The notes under the pieces are model-generated. The model worked only from the letters and a program-made list of their open reading frames with translations. It did no database searches and was not told the origin of the DNA. A DNA stretch of 13,695 nt from JARRNO01 sp037384885. GTDB taxonomy: Bacteria > Acidobacteriota > UBA4820 > DSQY01. The first letter of the stretch is position 1; every line of letters begins with the position of its first letter. Of this stretch, positions 5,117 through 12,268 are shown piece by piece. The DNA is taken from NCBI GenBank assembly GCA_037384885.1, contig JARRNO010000058.1, forward strand, positions 1 to 13,695, in the 5' to 3' direction. The position numbers and the translations under genes are program-made.

Positions 5117-6643
5117 ATGGCGGAGGATAACGGCCAGGAACTCGATTACAAACTGGGACACGTGGAAGCCGAACGGCTGAAGGAAGCTGAGAGGGCCTAT
5201 CTTTCCAGACCCCGACTCAGCATACGGCTTCGGATCGTCGCAGGATTCCTTTTGTGCTTCTTCCTGCTCGCTGTGACGGGCATCGTCAACCTGGCGATTC
5301 TCTACCAGGCACGGGGCAAGCTGCACTTCCTGGATATCTCCCAGGATCTTTCTCTCGAGATCCAGCAATCGCGGCACTTCGCCCTCACAGAATTTCCGAA
5401 CAAGGCCAATCTGGATCGCGCCAGAGACTTCGCGAAAAAGTCCACCGATCTTCTGATGAACAACGGACCGGCCGTTCTGAATGCGGCGGGTGAGAAGGAT
5501 CTCTCCGCGCTTAACCTTTCTTTCGGGCACTACCTCCAGCTTTTAGATGACAGCCTGGAGCTTGCAAAGGAAAGCACGGCGGACCCGGCAAGGCGGGTGA
5601 AACTGGACCAGGCCTTGGACACCGCAAGCGCCGGAATTCTGAATCACCTCAGGACCCTGAAGGCCAGAGAGGCCGCCGGCGCCAATCATGTGCTCAGGAT
5701 TTCCCAGGAGCTTCCTTTCCTCTTTTCGGTGATCATGCTCTTGATCATCTTCTGGATCACCAGCCTTCTGGCGAAGACGATCACGTCTTCTCTCGAGCGG
5801 CTGCAGAAATCAACCCGCCGGATCGCGGAGGGAGACTTCACTCTGATGAACCCCAGAAGGCGCTACCACGACGAATTCTCCGATTTATCGCTCGCCGTCA
5901 ACCGCATGCTCCTGGAGTTGAGGGCCCGGGAAGCCCAGGTGCTGAAAGCCGACAAACTCGCAAGCGTCGGCGCCTTCACAGAAGGCATCGCAGGCGAACT
6001 GAACACCGTTCTCGACACGATTTACACGAACGTCGAAAATTTCATGGAAGCCTGCAAGCCTCGAAAGGAATGCCCTCGGTTCGGCCTTCTCGAAGATATT
6101 TTCTCGGAAACCCGCAAGGGCAGGGAAACGGTCAATGACCTTCTCGCCTACCTCACCGACGACCGTTTCGAAGCGGGGCCGGTCAGCCTCCGCCAACTCG
6201 TCGAATCGGCCCATCGTCTGCTGGAGAGCCAAATGGCGATGGATCATGTGGAATTCGTCAACCATGTTCCGGAAACGCTTCCAGAAGTCATGGGGGCCTT
6301 CAACCCACTGAAACACGTACTTTTGAACTTGTTCCACAACGCCATTCAAGCCATGCCCGAAGGCGGCGCCCTGGAGGTCAATGCATCGAGGCTGGACCGG
6401 GGCCGGATCGAGCTGACCGTGACGGACCAGGGTGTCGGGATCCCGGCCGAGGCGCTCGAGCATATCTTTGACCCGCTTTTTTCCACCAAGGAAGGGAAAA
6501 AGGGAACGGGCCTCGGACTCTCCATCAGCTATTCCATCATCAAGAAACATGAGGGCGACATCAGGGTGAGCAGTCTTGAAGGCAAGGGAACCGCTGTCCA
6601 CATTACGCTGCCGCTGGCCGAAAAGCCCGTTCCCGCCATGTAA
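5117..6643 (+). CDS. Membrane histidine-kinase-like protein lacking the phosphoacceptor histidine
   Basis: A 508-residue two-pass membrane sensor. TM1 about 38-64, a helical periplasmic sensor domain about 65-199, TM2 about 200-218, HAMP linker about 218-270, dimerisation region from about 275 (K-A-D-K-L-A-S-V-G-A-F-T-E-G-I-A), and a HATPase domain about 380-500. The ATP site looks intact: N box N404-L-F-H-N408, G1 D437-Q-G-V-G-I-P, F box F451-D-P-L-F, G2 G463-T-G-L-G-L. The NtrB-like H box, normally G-I-A-H-E-(I/L)-N-N-P-L, reads G-I-A-G-E-L-N-T-V-L: codon 5993-5995 is GGC, so the phosphorylated His is Gly293, and the N-P that usually follows is also lost. There is no response regulator gene nearby. 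The start is ATG 5117 with GGGAAGG (5104-5110) six bases upstream. Most likely a pseudo-kinase or regulatory partner of another kinase, unless an unusual acceptor is used. Confidence 0.88.
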   Translation: MAEDNGQELDYKLGHVEAERLKEAERAYLSRPRLSIRLRIVAGFLLCFFLLAVTGIVNLAILYQARGKLHFLDISQDLSLEIQQSRHFALTEFPNKANLDRARDFAKKSTDLLMNNGPAVLNAAGEKDLSALNLSFGHYLQLLDDSLELAKESTADPARRVKLDQALDTASAGILNHLRTLKAREAAGANHVLRISQELPFLFSVIMLLIIFWITSLLAKTITSSLERLQKSTRRIAEGDFTLMNPRRRYHDEFSDLSLAVNRMLLELRAREAQVLKADKLASVGAFTEGIAGELNTVLDTIYTNVENFMEACKPRKECPRFGLLEDIFSETRKGRETVNDLLAYLTDDRFEAGPVSLRQLVESAHRLLESQMAMDHVEFVNHVPETLPEVMGAFNPLKHVLLNLFHNAIQAMPEGGALEVNASRLDRGRIELTVTDQGVGIPAEALEHIFDPLFSTKEGKKGTGLGLSISYSIIKKHEGDIRVSSLEGKGTAVHITLPLAEKPVPAM

Positions 6644-6652
6644 ACAGGCGCA

Positions 6653-7429
6653 TCAGCTCTCGGCCAGTTCTCCCCGGGAATGCTTGAACGCAAGGCTGGC
6701 GGAAAGGCCGGCGGCGATGGCGAGCGCGACGGCGAAGGCCCCGTAAAGAATGCCGTGAGTCTTCGACAGCCTGCTGACCCAGGCCTCCATCCCCACCTTT
6801 TTCACATCGATCACGCAGGTCTTCGACCCAACGATTTTTCGGTTCTTGACCACGAAAGCTTCGATGAAGTAACGCCCGGGCGGGCCGTCCGCCGGCCAGA
6901 AAAAGCTCGTCCGGAACTCCCCCCTACCGCAGACGACCCCGGTATCACAAATGCTGAAAAGACGGTCCTTTTCCCGGATCAGAATGAGTTCGTTGAGGTA
7001 CAATCCGCAGTCCAGGCCGTCTTGCACCCGGATCGAAGACTTGAGCCCTTTCTCCCCCAGCTGGTAGCGCACTTGCAGCCCGGGCGGGAGAATGTCATTC
7101 AGGGGGCGGGTGGATTTGATCTTGTACATCCAGGGGACGTTCTCGAAGCGAACGCGATTCACGGACAGCCAGAACGGTCCGACCTTGCCCTTCCGCGAAA
7201 ACATAGCCGTCTCGCGTGGCGAGACCAGTTTAACGATGACGTCGCTGTCTCGGGGCACTTTCCCCCAGATCTTCACCAACTCTCCGCAGTATCGCGGGGT
7301 CACTTCGATCTGACGGGCGGAAGTATGGAGCGTCATGGGAGCACCGCGGGCATCGGGCGCCGTCCCGCAGAGAGCAGGCAAGGTCCACGCCGCCGCGAAG
7401 ACGATGCACGCCGCCGCCCCTTTCTTCAT
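6653..7429 (-). CDS. TIGR02186-type (Alph_Pro_TM-like) membrane-anchored periplasmic protein
   Basis: A 258-residue protein with an N-terminal signal sequence (1-30) and a single C-terminal TM helix (about 227-248), so the middle should lie in the periplasm. It contains repeated beta-type segments: I-x-V-x-P-x-Y-x-G-x-x-V-x-I-W-G (41-56), P-x-x-T-A-M-F-S-R-K-G-K-V-G-P-F-W-L-S-V-N-R-V-R-F-E-N-V-P-W-M-Y in broken form (71-102), and F-F-W-P-A-D-x-P-P-G-R-Y-F-I-E-A (176-191). This pattern and the partner gene match the TIGR02186 family, known as a companion of TauE/SafE exporters; the biochemical role is unknown. The ATG overlaps the exporter stop (ATGA at 7426-7429), so the two are translationally coupled. 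The gene ends only 9 bases from the convergent kinase-like stop. Confidence 0.82.
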   Translation of the reverse strand: MKKGAAACIVFAAAWTLPALCGTAPDARGAPMTLHTSARQIEVTPRYCGELVKIWGKVPRDSDVIVKLVSPRETAMFSRKGKVGPFWLSVNRVRFENVPWMYKIKSTRPLNDILPPGLQVRYQLGEKGLKSSIRVQDGLDCGLYLNELILIREKDRLFSICDTGVVCGRGEFRTSFFWPADGPPGRYFIEAFVVKNRKIVGSKTCVIDVKKVGMEAWVSRLSKTHGILYGAFAVALAIAAGLSASLAFKHSRGELAES

Positions 7430-8334
7430 CGCCGGGCTCCCAGTTCGACGAGGAAGAACGCCGGCGACACCAGGAGGTCGTTGAGCATCTTGATGGACAT
7501 GGCCATGACCATCAGGGAAAAGGCCACTTTCAGCTGGTCCGCCTTCAGCCGTCTCACGAGCCGCGCGCCCATCTGCGCGCCGAGGGTCGATCCCACCAGG
7601 AGGACTGCAGCCAGGATGGCGTCCACGTTGTGGTTGACGGCGGCCTGCATGAACGTCACCGATCCGGAAGTAAAAAGCATCTGGAACAGGACGGTTCCCA
7701 CCACCACCTGCATGGGCATATCCAGCAGGAAGGTCATGGCCGGAATCAGGAAAAACCCTCCGCCTACGCCCATCACGGCCGCCAGGATGCCGACGAACCC
7801 ACCCAGAAACAGGGGCGCCAGGGCGGAGGTCTCCACATCCGACACTTTGAAGTGCATCTGGAACGGCATGCGCCCCATCCATTTCAGGACGGCGGAAGAA
7901 CCCCTGGACCCTTCTTCTCCCTTGACGCGGCTCGACAGGCCCTCCACGAACATGATCACGCCGATCACCGCCATGAAGACCACATAACAGAGGATGATCA
8001 CCACATCCAGGTTGCCCATCGCCCGCAGAATTTTCACGAGGATCGTTCCGATTCCGCCTCCCGCAACGCCTCCGGCAAGCATCAACAGACCCATCTTGAC
8101 GTCCACGTGTCCGGCCTTGAGGTGCGTGTAAGTCCCGGAGACGCTGGCGCCCACGATCGCATTGATGCCGGAGGCCGTCGCGACGGCTGGATTCACACCC
8201 ATCATGATGAGAAGGGGCGTCAGCAGGAAGCCGCCGGAACCCAGGAGACCCTGGACGAAGCCGACAAAGGCCCCGACTCCGATGAGAAGGAACAGATTGA
8301 TATCGATGCCGGCAACCGGCAGAAAGATCGTCAT
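7426..8334 (-). CDS. TauE/SafE-family sulfite/organosulfur anion exporter
   Basis: A 302-residue inner-membrane protein with about eight TM segments in two related halves. Each half has a Gly-rich signature: G-L-L-G-S-G-G-F-L-L-T-P (29-40) and G-V-G-G-G-F-F-L-I-P (189-198), typical of the TauE/SafE family that exports sulfite, sulfonates or similar anions. A hydrophilic cytoplasmic loop (about 132-168) is longer than in the shortest members. The ATG at 8332-8334 follows a G-rich ribosome binding site (GGGGGG, 5 bases away). It is the first gene of a two-gene operon with the TIGR02186-type protein, with a good promoter at 8459-8488. In a sulfur-metabolising bacterium export of sulfite or a sulfonate intermediate is likely, but substrate is inferred only from the family. 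Confidence 0.9.
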   Translation of the reverse strand: MTIFLPVAGIDINLFLLIGVGAFVGFVQGLLGSGGFLLTPLLIMMGVNPAVATASGINAIVGASVSGTYTHLKAGHVDVKMGLLMLAGGVAGGGIGTILVKILRAMGNLDVVIILCYVVFMAVIGVIMFVEGLSSRVKGEEGSRGSSAVLKWMGRMPFQMHFKVSDVETSALAPLFLGGFVGILAAVMGVGGGFFLIPAMTFLLDMPMQVVVGTVLFQMLFTSGSVTFMQAAVNHNVDAILAAVLLVGSTLGAQMGARLVRRLKADQLKVAFSLMVMAMSIKMLNDLLVSPAFFLVELGARR

Positions 8335-9060
8335 AAAGTCCCCCCTCAGTCACGAGCCTTTCGCGGATTCTCCCGCCGGTGGTCCGGATGGGCAGGCTCG
8401 CCGAGGCTGAATGATTGATCCGCCGGTGCGGCCTGTACACGCCCGGCCAATTATTCTACCTATAGGGTTCGAACGCACTTGCCGTCAAACAAACGGAGAA
8501 CCAAGAGAGCCCGGCGTGCAATTTGACCAAAGCGGTGCGAGGCCCGTTCGTGGCCATCCTAAAATGCCCGTCGTCCAATGGCCCGAAATGCAGTCATCAT
8601 GAGTGGTAGATGCCGTTTTCCCGGCTCCGGCCAGGCAGAGGGATGGCGTCGCGTGCGGGTTGTCCCCGATCTTTCCCCCCTCCGCGCTGGGAAGGGGCCA
8701 AACCGAGACTGCGCCTTCATCTCAGAGCTGAGAAAATGCAGGTCATAGAACCGCTCACCCGCGAGCCGCTCAAGGCCCGTTATTTGTTGAATTTTTCCGC
8801 AAAGCCGGCACGAAAACAGATCTCGATCTGCGTTGGTATGGAGAAACAGGCCAGAGGGCTGCACAAGACCAAACGATCCGGAAGCAAGCCTGCAAAAGGC
8901 TGCCGCGGGCTTTGAAAGACCAGGCCGGATCAACCGGGAGACCGGCCGGCGGAGCGCCCGAGTCCCAAGGCCTAGATTCGGGTGATTTCCGCCAAAACCC
9001 GGTCTCAAAGCTGGAGATAGAGGGGGCTCGGGCCGTCCCCGCCGCCCGGCTTCAGTGCTT
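8335..9060. other. Intergenic region of 726 bases without a supported gene
   Basis: Lies between the exporter start and the stop of the metallo-hydrolase gene, both minus strand. ORFs at 8610-8915 (plus) and 8559-9152 (minus) have no family features, no good ribosome binding site, and low-complexity Arg/Pro-rich translations, so I leave them out. The region contains the exporter promoter (8459-8488), a 6-bp inverted repeat CAGATC-TC-GATCTG (8817-8830), and a 5-bp GC hairpin (9029-9048) after the hydrolase gene without a T-run. Confidence 0.55.
8459..8488 (-). promoter_or_regulatory. Promoter of the TauE/TIGR02186 operon
   Basis: On the minus strand: -35 TTGACG (8483-8488, 5 of 6), 18-base spacer, -10 TATAGG (8459-8464, 4 of 6); a neighbouring TAGAAT (8453-8458) is another -10-like hexamer. 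Leader about 120 bases. One of the better sigma70-like matches in the window. Confidence 0.5.
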
Positions 9061-10062
9061 TTACGGTACGGCGCGGTAGGGCGCCGGGATCCAGCGGTAG
9101 CCTTCTTTTCCCGCGCGGATGTGCCCCAGTCCCGGGAAGGAAATGTGGGCACCGCCCACCAGGAAGCCCTCTTTGGCGGCCTGGGCCATCAGCTTGAGGC
9201 GGGTCTTTTCCGCCTGCGCGGGATCGGAGTCGTACTGAATGGTGACCTGAGGATGTGAAAACTGCACCTCGGCGCAGTGGACGATGTCGCCCCAGAGCAG
9301 CAGCCGCTCGCCCCGGCTTTCCACCATGTAGGCCGTGTGCCCCGGCGTGTGGCCGTACGCCGGCACCGACCGGATGCCTGGAAAGAGCTGGGCCGCGCCG
9401 TCGAAGGTCTTCACCCTTCCCGCCTTGATGTAAGGGTCCATCCTCGCGTGCTGTTGTTTGCTGATCTTTTTTCGCTGCTCCGCCGTGTACTTGGCGCCGG
9501 TGGGATTCAGCCAGTAGTCGAGTTCACGCTTGTTCACATAGACCGTGGCATTGGAAAAGACCCGGTGTCCGCCGGCCGTGAGGCCGCCGTCGTGATCGCC
9601 GTGCATATGGGTGAGCAGCACCGCGTCCACCTGGCCGGGGCGATAGCCCGCCGCTTTCAGGTTCGACAGCAAGCGGCCGGTCGTTGCACCCTTCGAGCGG
9701 TCGCCGGTGCCCGTATCGACCAGGATGAGGCGCTTGCCCGTGTTGATGAGGAAGGCGTTGACGGAGGTCCACATCGGCAGGCTTTCGTGGTCCCGCGCCA
9801 GGATCTTGCGCGCCAGCTCCGGCTTGCTCATGAGCTTGGTCATGTCGCCCTTGAACCCGCCGTCGTTCAGCGCGGTGATCTCGAAATCCCCGAGCATCAT
9901 GCGATAGTAGCCCGGCGCCTGGGTTTTCACCTGCGCCGGCGCGGTTTTCGGCGCCTCGGCGGCGCCCGCCGCCCTCGCCTGCGCAGAACCCGCCAGGCCG
10001 CTCAGAACCGCTCCAAACAAGACCGCAGCCAACACGGCATAGGGCCGGTGATTTCTCGACAT
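9061..10062 (-). CDS. Exported metallo-beta-lactamase-fold hydrolase, methyl parathion hydrolase-like
   Basis: A 333-residue binuclear metal hydrolase. A signal peptide (1-31, A-Q-A-R-A-A) predicts a periplasmic or secreted enzyme. The mature part opens with A-P-G-Y-Y-R-M-M-L-G-D-F-E-I-T-A-L, as in methyl parathion hydrolases. All seven metal ligands are visible: H152, H154, D156 and H157 in T-H-M-H-G-D-H-D-G-G; H238 in Y-G-H-T-P-G-H; D259 in W-G-D-I; and H306 in G-G-A-H-I-S-F-P-G. The C-terminal S-F-P-G-L-G-H-I-R also fits. Length matches MPH (about 331). Homologues hydrolyse organophosphates, lactones or esters; substrate here unknown. The ATG at 10060-10062 has AAGGAGG 8 bases upstream, a very strong site. 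Monocistronic or after the YciI-like gene (190-base gap), with its own promoter candidate at 10125-10153. Confidence 0.92.
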   Translation of the reverse strand: MSRNHRPYAVLAAVLFGAVLSGLAGSAQARAAGAAEAPKTAPAQVKTQAPGYYRMMLGDFEITALNDGGFKGDMTKLMSKPELARKILARDHESLPMWTSVNAFLINTGKRLILVDTGTGDRSKGATTGRLLSNLKAAGYRPGQVDAVLLTHMHGDHDGGLTAGGHRVFSNATVYVNKRELDYWLNPTGAKYTAEQRKKISKQQHARMDPYIKAGRVKTFDGAAQLFPGIRSVPAYGHTPGHTAYMVESRGERLLLWGDIVHCAEVQFSHPQVTIQYDSDPAQAEKTRLKLMAQAAKEGFLVGGAHISFPGLGHIRAGKEGYRWIPAPYRAVP

Positions 10063-10124
10063 CGCAACTGCCTCCTTTTCGAAGGTCCTCTCTTTCGTGG
10101 CCGGGTCGCTTCCACTGCGCTGAT

Positions 10125-10153
10125 ACTATCTGCTTCTGTAATAGGCCTTTCAG
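10125..10153 (-). promoter_or_regulatory. Candidate promoter of the metallo-hydrolase gene
   Basis: On the minus strand: -35 CTGAAA (10148-10153) and -10 GATAGT (10125-10130), 17-base spacer, each 4 of 6 consensus. It is flanked by the inverted repeat at 10127-10159. Leader about 55 bases. Confidence 0.35.
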
Positions 10154-10159
10154 CAGATA
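10127..10159. repeat. Inverted repeat TATCTGC / GCAGATA over the metallo-hydrolase promoter
   Basis: Seven-base arms 10127-10133 and 10153-10159, separated by 19 bases. One arm overlaps the -10 element and the other touches the -35 element of the candidate promoter, a layout expected of a repressor operator. The regulator is unknown. Confidence 0.4.
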
Positions 10160-10252
10160 AAAGTCCCCGGCCTGCGGGCTTATTCCGCCGCGGTCGAAGA
10201 TGCTTTAAGAGCCAGGGATGTGGGATTTAAAGACGGCCTGCTCGTGACGGGC

Positions 10253-10558
10253 TCAGGAATCGGGCCGGGCGGGGTTGGAGGCCTCATCGCCGACAGCGGT
10301 CGTCCAGGGACGAATCTTCCAGCTTTTCACGAGGCCGTTCTTGACGTAGGGGTCCGCTTGCACGAAACGCTCCGCCGCTTCGGGCGTGTCGCCGCGAAAC
10401 ATCAGAATCGCGCTGTCGGACGTATCAGACAAGACGCCGGCGAGCATCAGTTCGCCCCGGTCGTGAGCCTGCCATGCCAGGGCCAAGTGCCCGGACCGGT
10501 ACTGAGCCCGGCGCTCGAGGTAATCCTCGCCGTATTCGTAAAAGAGCAGGTAATGCAT
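10253..10558 (-). CDS. YciI-like (YCII family) small protein
   Basis: A 101-residue cytoplasmic protein of the YCII fold (ferredoxin-like alpha/beta, usually dimeric). Features seen: M-H-Y-L-L-F-Y-E-Y opening strand, R-x-x-Y-R-x-x-H-L (H24, the conserved His of the family), G-x-L-M-L-A-G-V-L (35-43), and D69-P-Y-V-K-N-G-L-V-K-S-W-K-I-R-P-W, the typical closing motif. The last 15 or so residues are a divergent tail. Biochemical function is not established for most members; some are dehydrochlorinases/hydrolases or accessory domains. The ATG at 10556-10558 has GGAGG 4 bases upstream. A -10-like TATACT lies at 10576-10581. Confidence 0.9.
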   Translation of the reverse strand: MHYLLFYEYGEDYLERRAQYRSGHLALAWQAHDRGELMLAGVLSDTSDSAILMFRGDTPEAAERFVQADPYVKNGLVKSWKIRPWTTAVGDEASNPARPDS

Positions 10559-10575
10559 GTTTCCTCCACGCGGTC

Positions 10576-10604
10576 AGTATACACGTCCGAGAATTCGCCG
10601 GGAA
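10576..10604 (-). promoter_or_regulatory. Candidate promoter of the YciI-like gene
   Basis: -10 TATACT (10576-10581, 5 of 6) on the minus strand with a weak -35 TTCCCG (10599-10604) at 17 bases. It would give a very short leader (about 11 bases) that just includes the ribosome binding site. Confidence 0.3.
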
Positions 10605-10710
10605 GCAAGCCGTAGCCGTTTTGCGGGCGCCAATTAGCCGGCTCCTGTCGATGGGCACTCTTTCCCCTTCGGCGGCGTCTTCTTCGCCTCCTCCAGTCTT
10701 GCCGTCCACA

Positions 10711-10740
10711 TTGGCATAAGCGGGCACGCGGTGCTACCCT
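10711..10740 (+). promoter_or_regulatory. Weak promoter candidate of the methyltransferase gene
   Basis: -35 TTGGCA (10711-10716, 5 of 6), 18-base spacer, poor -10 TACCCT (10735-10740). Leader about 70 bases. Low confidence because of the -10. Confidence 0.25.
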
Positions 10741-10816
10741 GGAAGCGATCCATCCGCTTGAACCGCTTTGATTGGAGCCCTTTGTTCAAAGCGGAAATGA
10801 AAGGAGAACCTTGCCC

Positions 10817-12085
10817 ATGAAAAAGGCGCGCCTTGGAAAATGGGGCCGGGACGCCGCGGCAGGCGGAGGCGTCCTCGTTTTCTTCATCATGGCCTTTGAG
10901 GTCATGATCATGATCAGCCCCTTCGCTTTCTTTTTCTATTCCGTGTTCAACCCGGTTTTTCATTGGCTGGACGCCTATCCGGCCACACGCTGGCTCACCC
11001 ACTTCTTCCTGCCCCACATGGTGCTGCCGCCGACGCTTCCGCTCAAGATCATTCGCATCTCCGGCTCGGTCCTTTTCGTCGCCGGCTTCGCGATTTTCGC
11101 GATCTGCGCCCTGCAGGTCTACCTGGGAAAACTCTTCAAGTGGGGAATCGCCCACCGTGGGATCTACCGCTTCGTCCGCCATCCGCAGTACTCGGCGCTC
11201 GGGATATGGGGCGCGGGCATGACGATCCTCTGGCCGCGCTTCGTCGTCCTCGTGACACTTTCCATCATGTTCGTGCTGTATTATTTCCTGGCGCGCGACG
11301 AAGAGAGGCGGATGAGCTCTCAATACGGCGATTCGTACAGAGAGTACATGGCCAAAACAGGGATGTTCCTCCCGCGTTTCCGGAAGAGAGTAACCGCCGG
11401 CGACGTTTCTCTCTCTCCCTTCAAGCCCCGGCGAATCATCGCGCTTGCCGCCGTCGTGGCCGCCGTCCTGGGAACCGGGTTCGCGTGCCGGTCCCTCACC
11501 TTGAATTCCATACAGTTCCACACAAGGGGCAACGTCACGCTGATTTCCATCATGCCCGAAGACAACTCGAAGGATTCCACGATCCTGGATGCGGTCCAAC
11601 GCCAAGGAGTTCATTTTCTGCGCCGAGACCGCAGCTACCTCGCATACGAGATGCCGGCGGATTACATCATGCAGGGCATGATCGCCAACACCGGATCGAA
11701 ATTTCATCTTTACAAGCGCCACCACACCGTCCGGCTCATGGCCGACTGGGTTCTCCATCCCTTCGAACACCTTAGGTTGTCGCCGTTCGCGCGGATGGCG
11801 AAAATGAAGCACGCCGATCCGGCCGCGGCGAGAAGAAGCCACTGCCCTTTGGGAATAAGCGCTCCGAACATGACGTGCCGCCAGTGCGATTACCGGCGGG
11901 TCATTTTCGTCCAGGTGGACAACCCGTCCGGACGCCTCCGGTCCGGCAACGGCCTTTTGGCCTTCGACAGCCGGCGAACGCCGGTGGGCTACATCGACCT
12001 GAATACCCGAACAGGACAGATCGTCGACATCAAGCGCGTACCGCCGAAAACGGCGTGGGGCAGCGTGCCCACCCCGGCGATCTAA
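10817..12085 (+). CDS. ICMT/PEMT-type membrane methyltransferase fused to an unrecognised C-terminal domain
   Basis: A 422-residue inner-membrane protein. Residues about 17-45, 75-105 and 128-158 are TM segments. The methyltransferase signature is clear: H113-R-G-I-Y-R-F-V-R-H122-P-Q-Y125, followed by A-R-D-E-E-R-R-M (159-166) and Y-G-D-S-Y-R-E-Y-M-A-K-T (170-181), as in isoprenylcysteine carboxyl methyltransferase and phospholipid N-methyltransferase families, which use S-adenosylmethionine at the membrane. Bacterial members are about 150-220 residues, so the 190-odd after P187 are extra: a further TM (about 207-225) and a domain of about 190 residues with a cysteine cluster, S-H-C343, C354-R-Q-C357, that may bind metal. 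I do not recognise that domain. The start is ATG 10817, with AAGGAG 10 bases upstream; the ORF can be extended to a TTG at 10772 but without a ribosome binding site. Methyl acceptor unknown. Confidence 0.82.
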   Translation: MKKARLGKWGRDAAAGGGVLVFFIMAFEVMIMISPFAFFFYSVFNPVFHWLDAYPATRWLTHFFLPHMVLPPTLPLKIIRISGSVLFVAGFAIFAICALQVYLGKLFKWGIAHRGIYRFVRHPQYSALGIWGAGMTILWPRFVVLVTLSIMFVLYYFLARDEERRMSSQYGDSYREYMAKTGMFLPRFRKRVTAGDVSLSPFKPRRIIALAAVVAAVLGTGFACRSLTLNSIQFHTRGNVTLISIMPEDNSKDSTILDAVQRQGVHFLRRDRSYLAYEMPADYIMQGMIANTGSKFHLYKRHHTVRLMADWVLHPFEHLRLSPFARMAKMKHADPAAARRSHCPLGISAPNMTCRQCDYRRVIFVQVDNPSGRLRSGNGLLAFDSRRTPVGYIDLNTRTGQIVDIKRVPPKTAWGSVPTPAI

Positions 12086-12086
12086 C

Positions 12087-12100
12087 CGGCCGCCGGGCCG
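12087..12100 (+). terminator. Short GC hairpin after the methyltransferase gene
   Basis: CGGCC (12087-12091) and GGCCG (12096-12100) with a 4-base loop directly after the stop; no T-run. Weak candidate. The rest of the convergent gap (to 12268) shows no gene. Confidence 0.2.
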
Positions 12101-12268
12101 TCATGACAGCGCCTTCGCGCGGGGTCTGACACCGGCCCTGAAGACCTGGCTCACGCTCGCGGCCCCTCTTCACCCGGGATTCAAGAAGCAAGATTCGGCG
12201 CTGAGGCCTACCCAGCCCGCAGATCTCCCGGACCGTCGCTGTGATCAGGCCGAAGAAAAACACGGCGC

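Noticed and set aside
6653..8440. 595-codon minus-strand ORF that appears to fuse the exporter region to the TIGR02186 protein
   Set aside because: The upstream part is out of frame with the exporter, which has its own clear TM sequence; the real TIGR02186 start is the ATG at 7427-7429 with a signal peptide.
8464..8480. GGGTTCGAACGC resembling a tRNA T-arm
   Set aside because: No cloverleaf can be drawn around it; it lies inside the exporter promoter spacer.
8610..8915. 101-codon plus-strand ORF in the intergenic region
   Set aside because: No convincing ribosome binding site, no recognisable domain, and equally long ORF on the other strand; could not be supported as a gene.
9277..10230. 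317-codon plus-strand ORF
   Set aside because: Antisense shadow of the metallo-hydrolase gene, whose full catalytic motif set is on the other strand.
10634..11842. 402-codon minus-strand ORF
   Set aside because: Antisense shadow of the methyltransferase gene; His/Asp/Glu/Arg-rich composition is the usual result of reading a GC-rich gene backwards.
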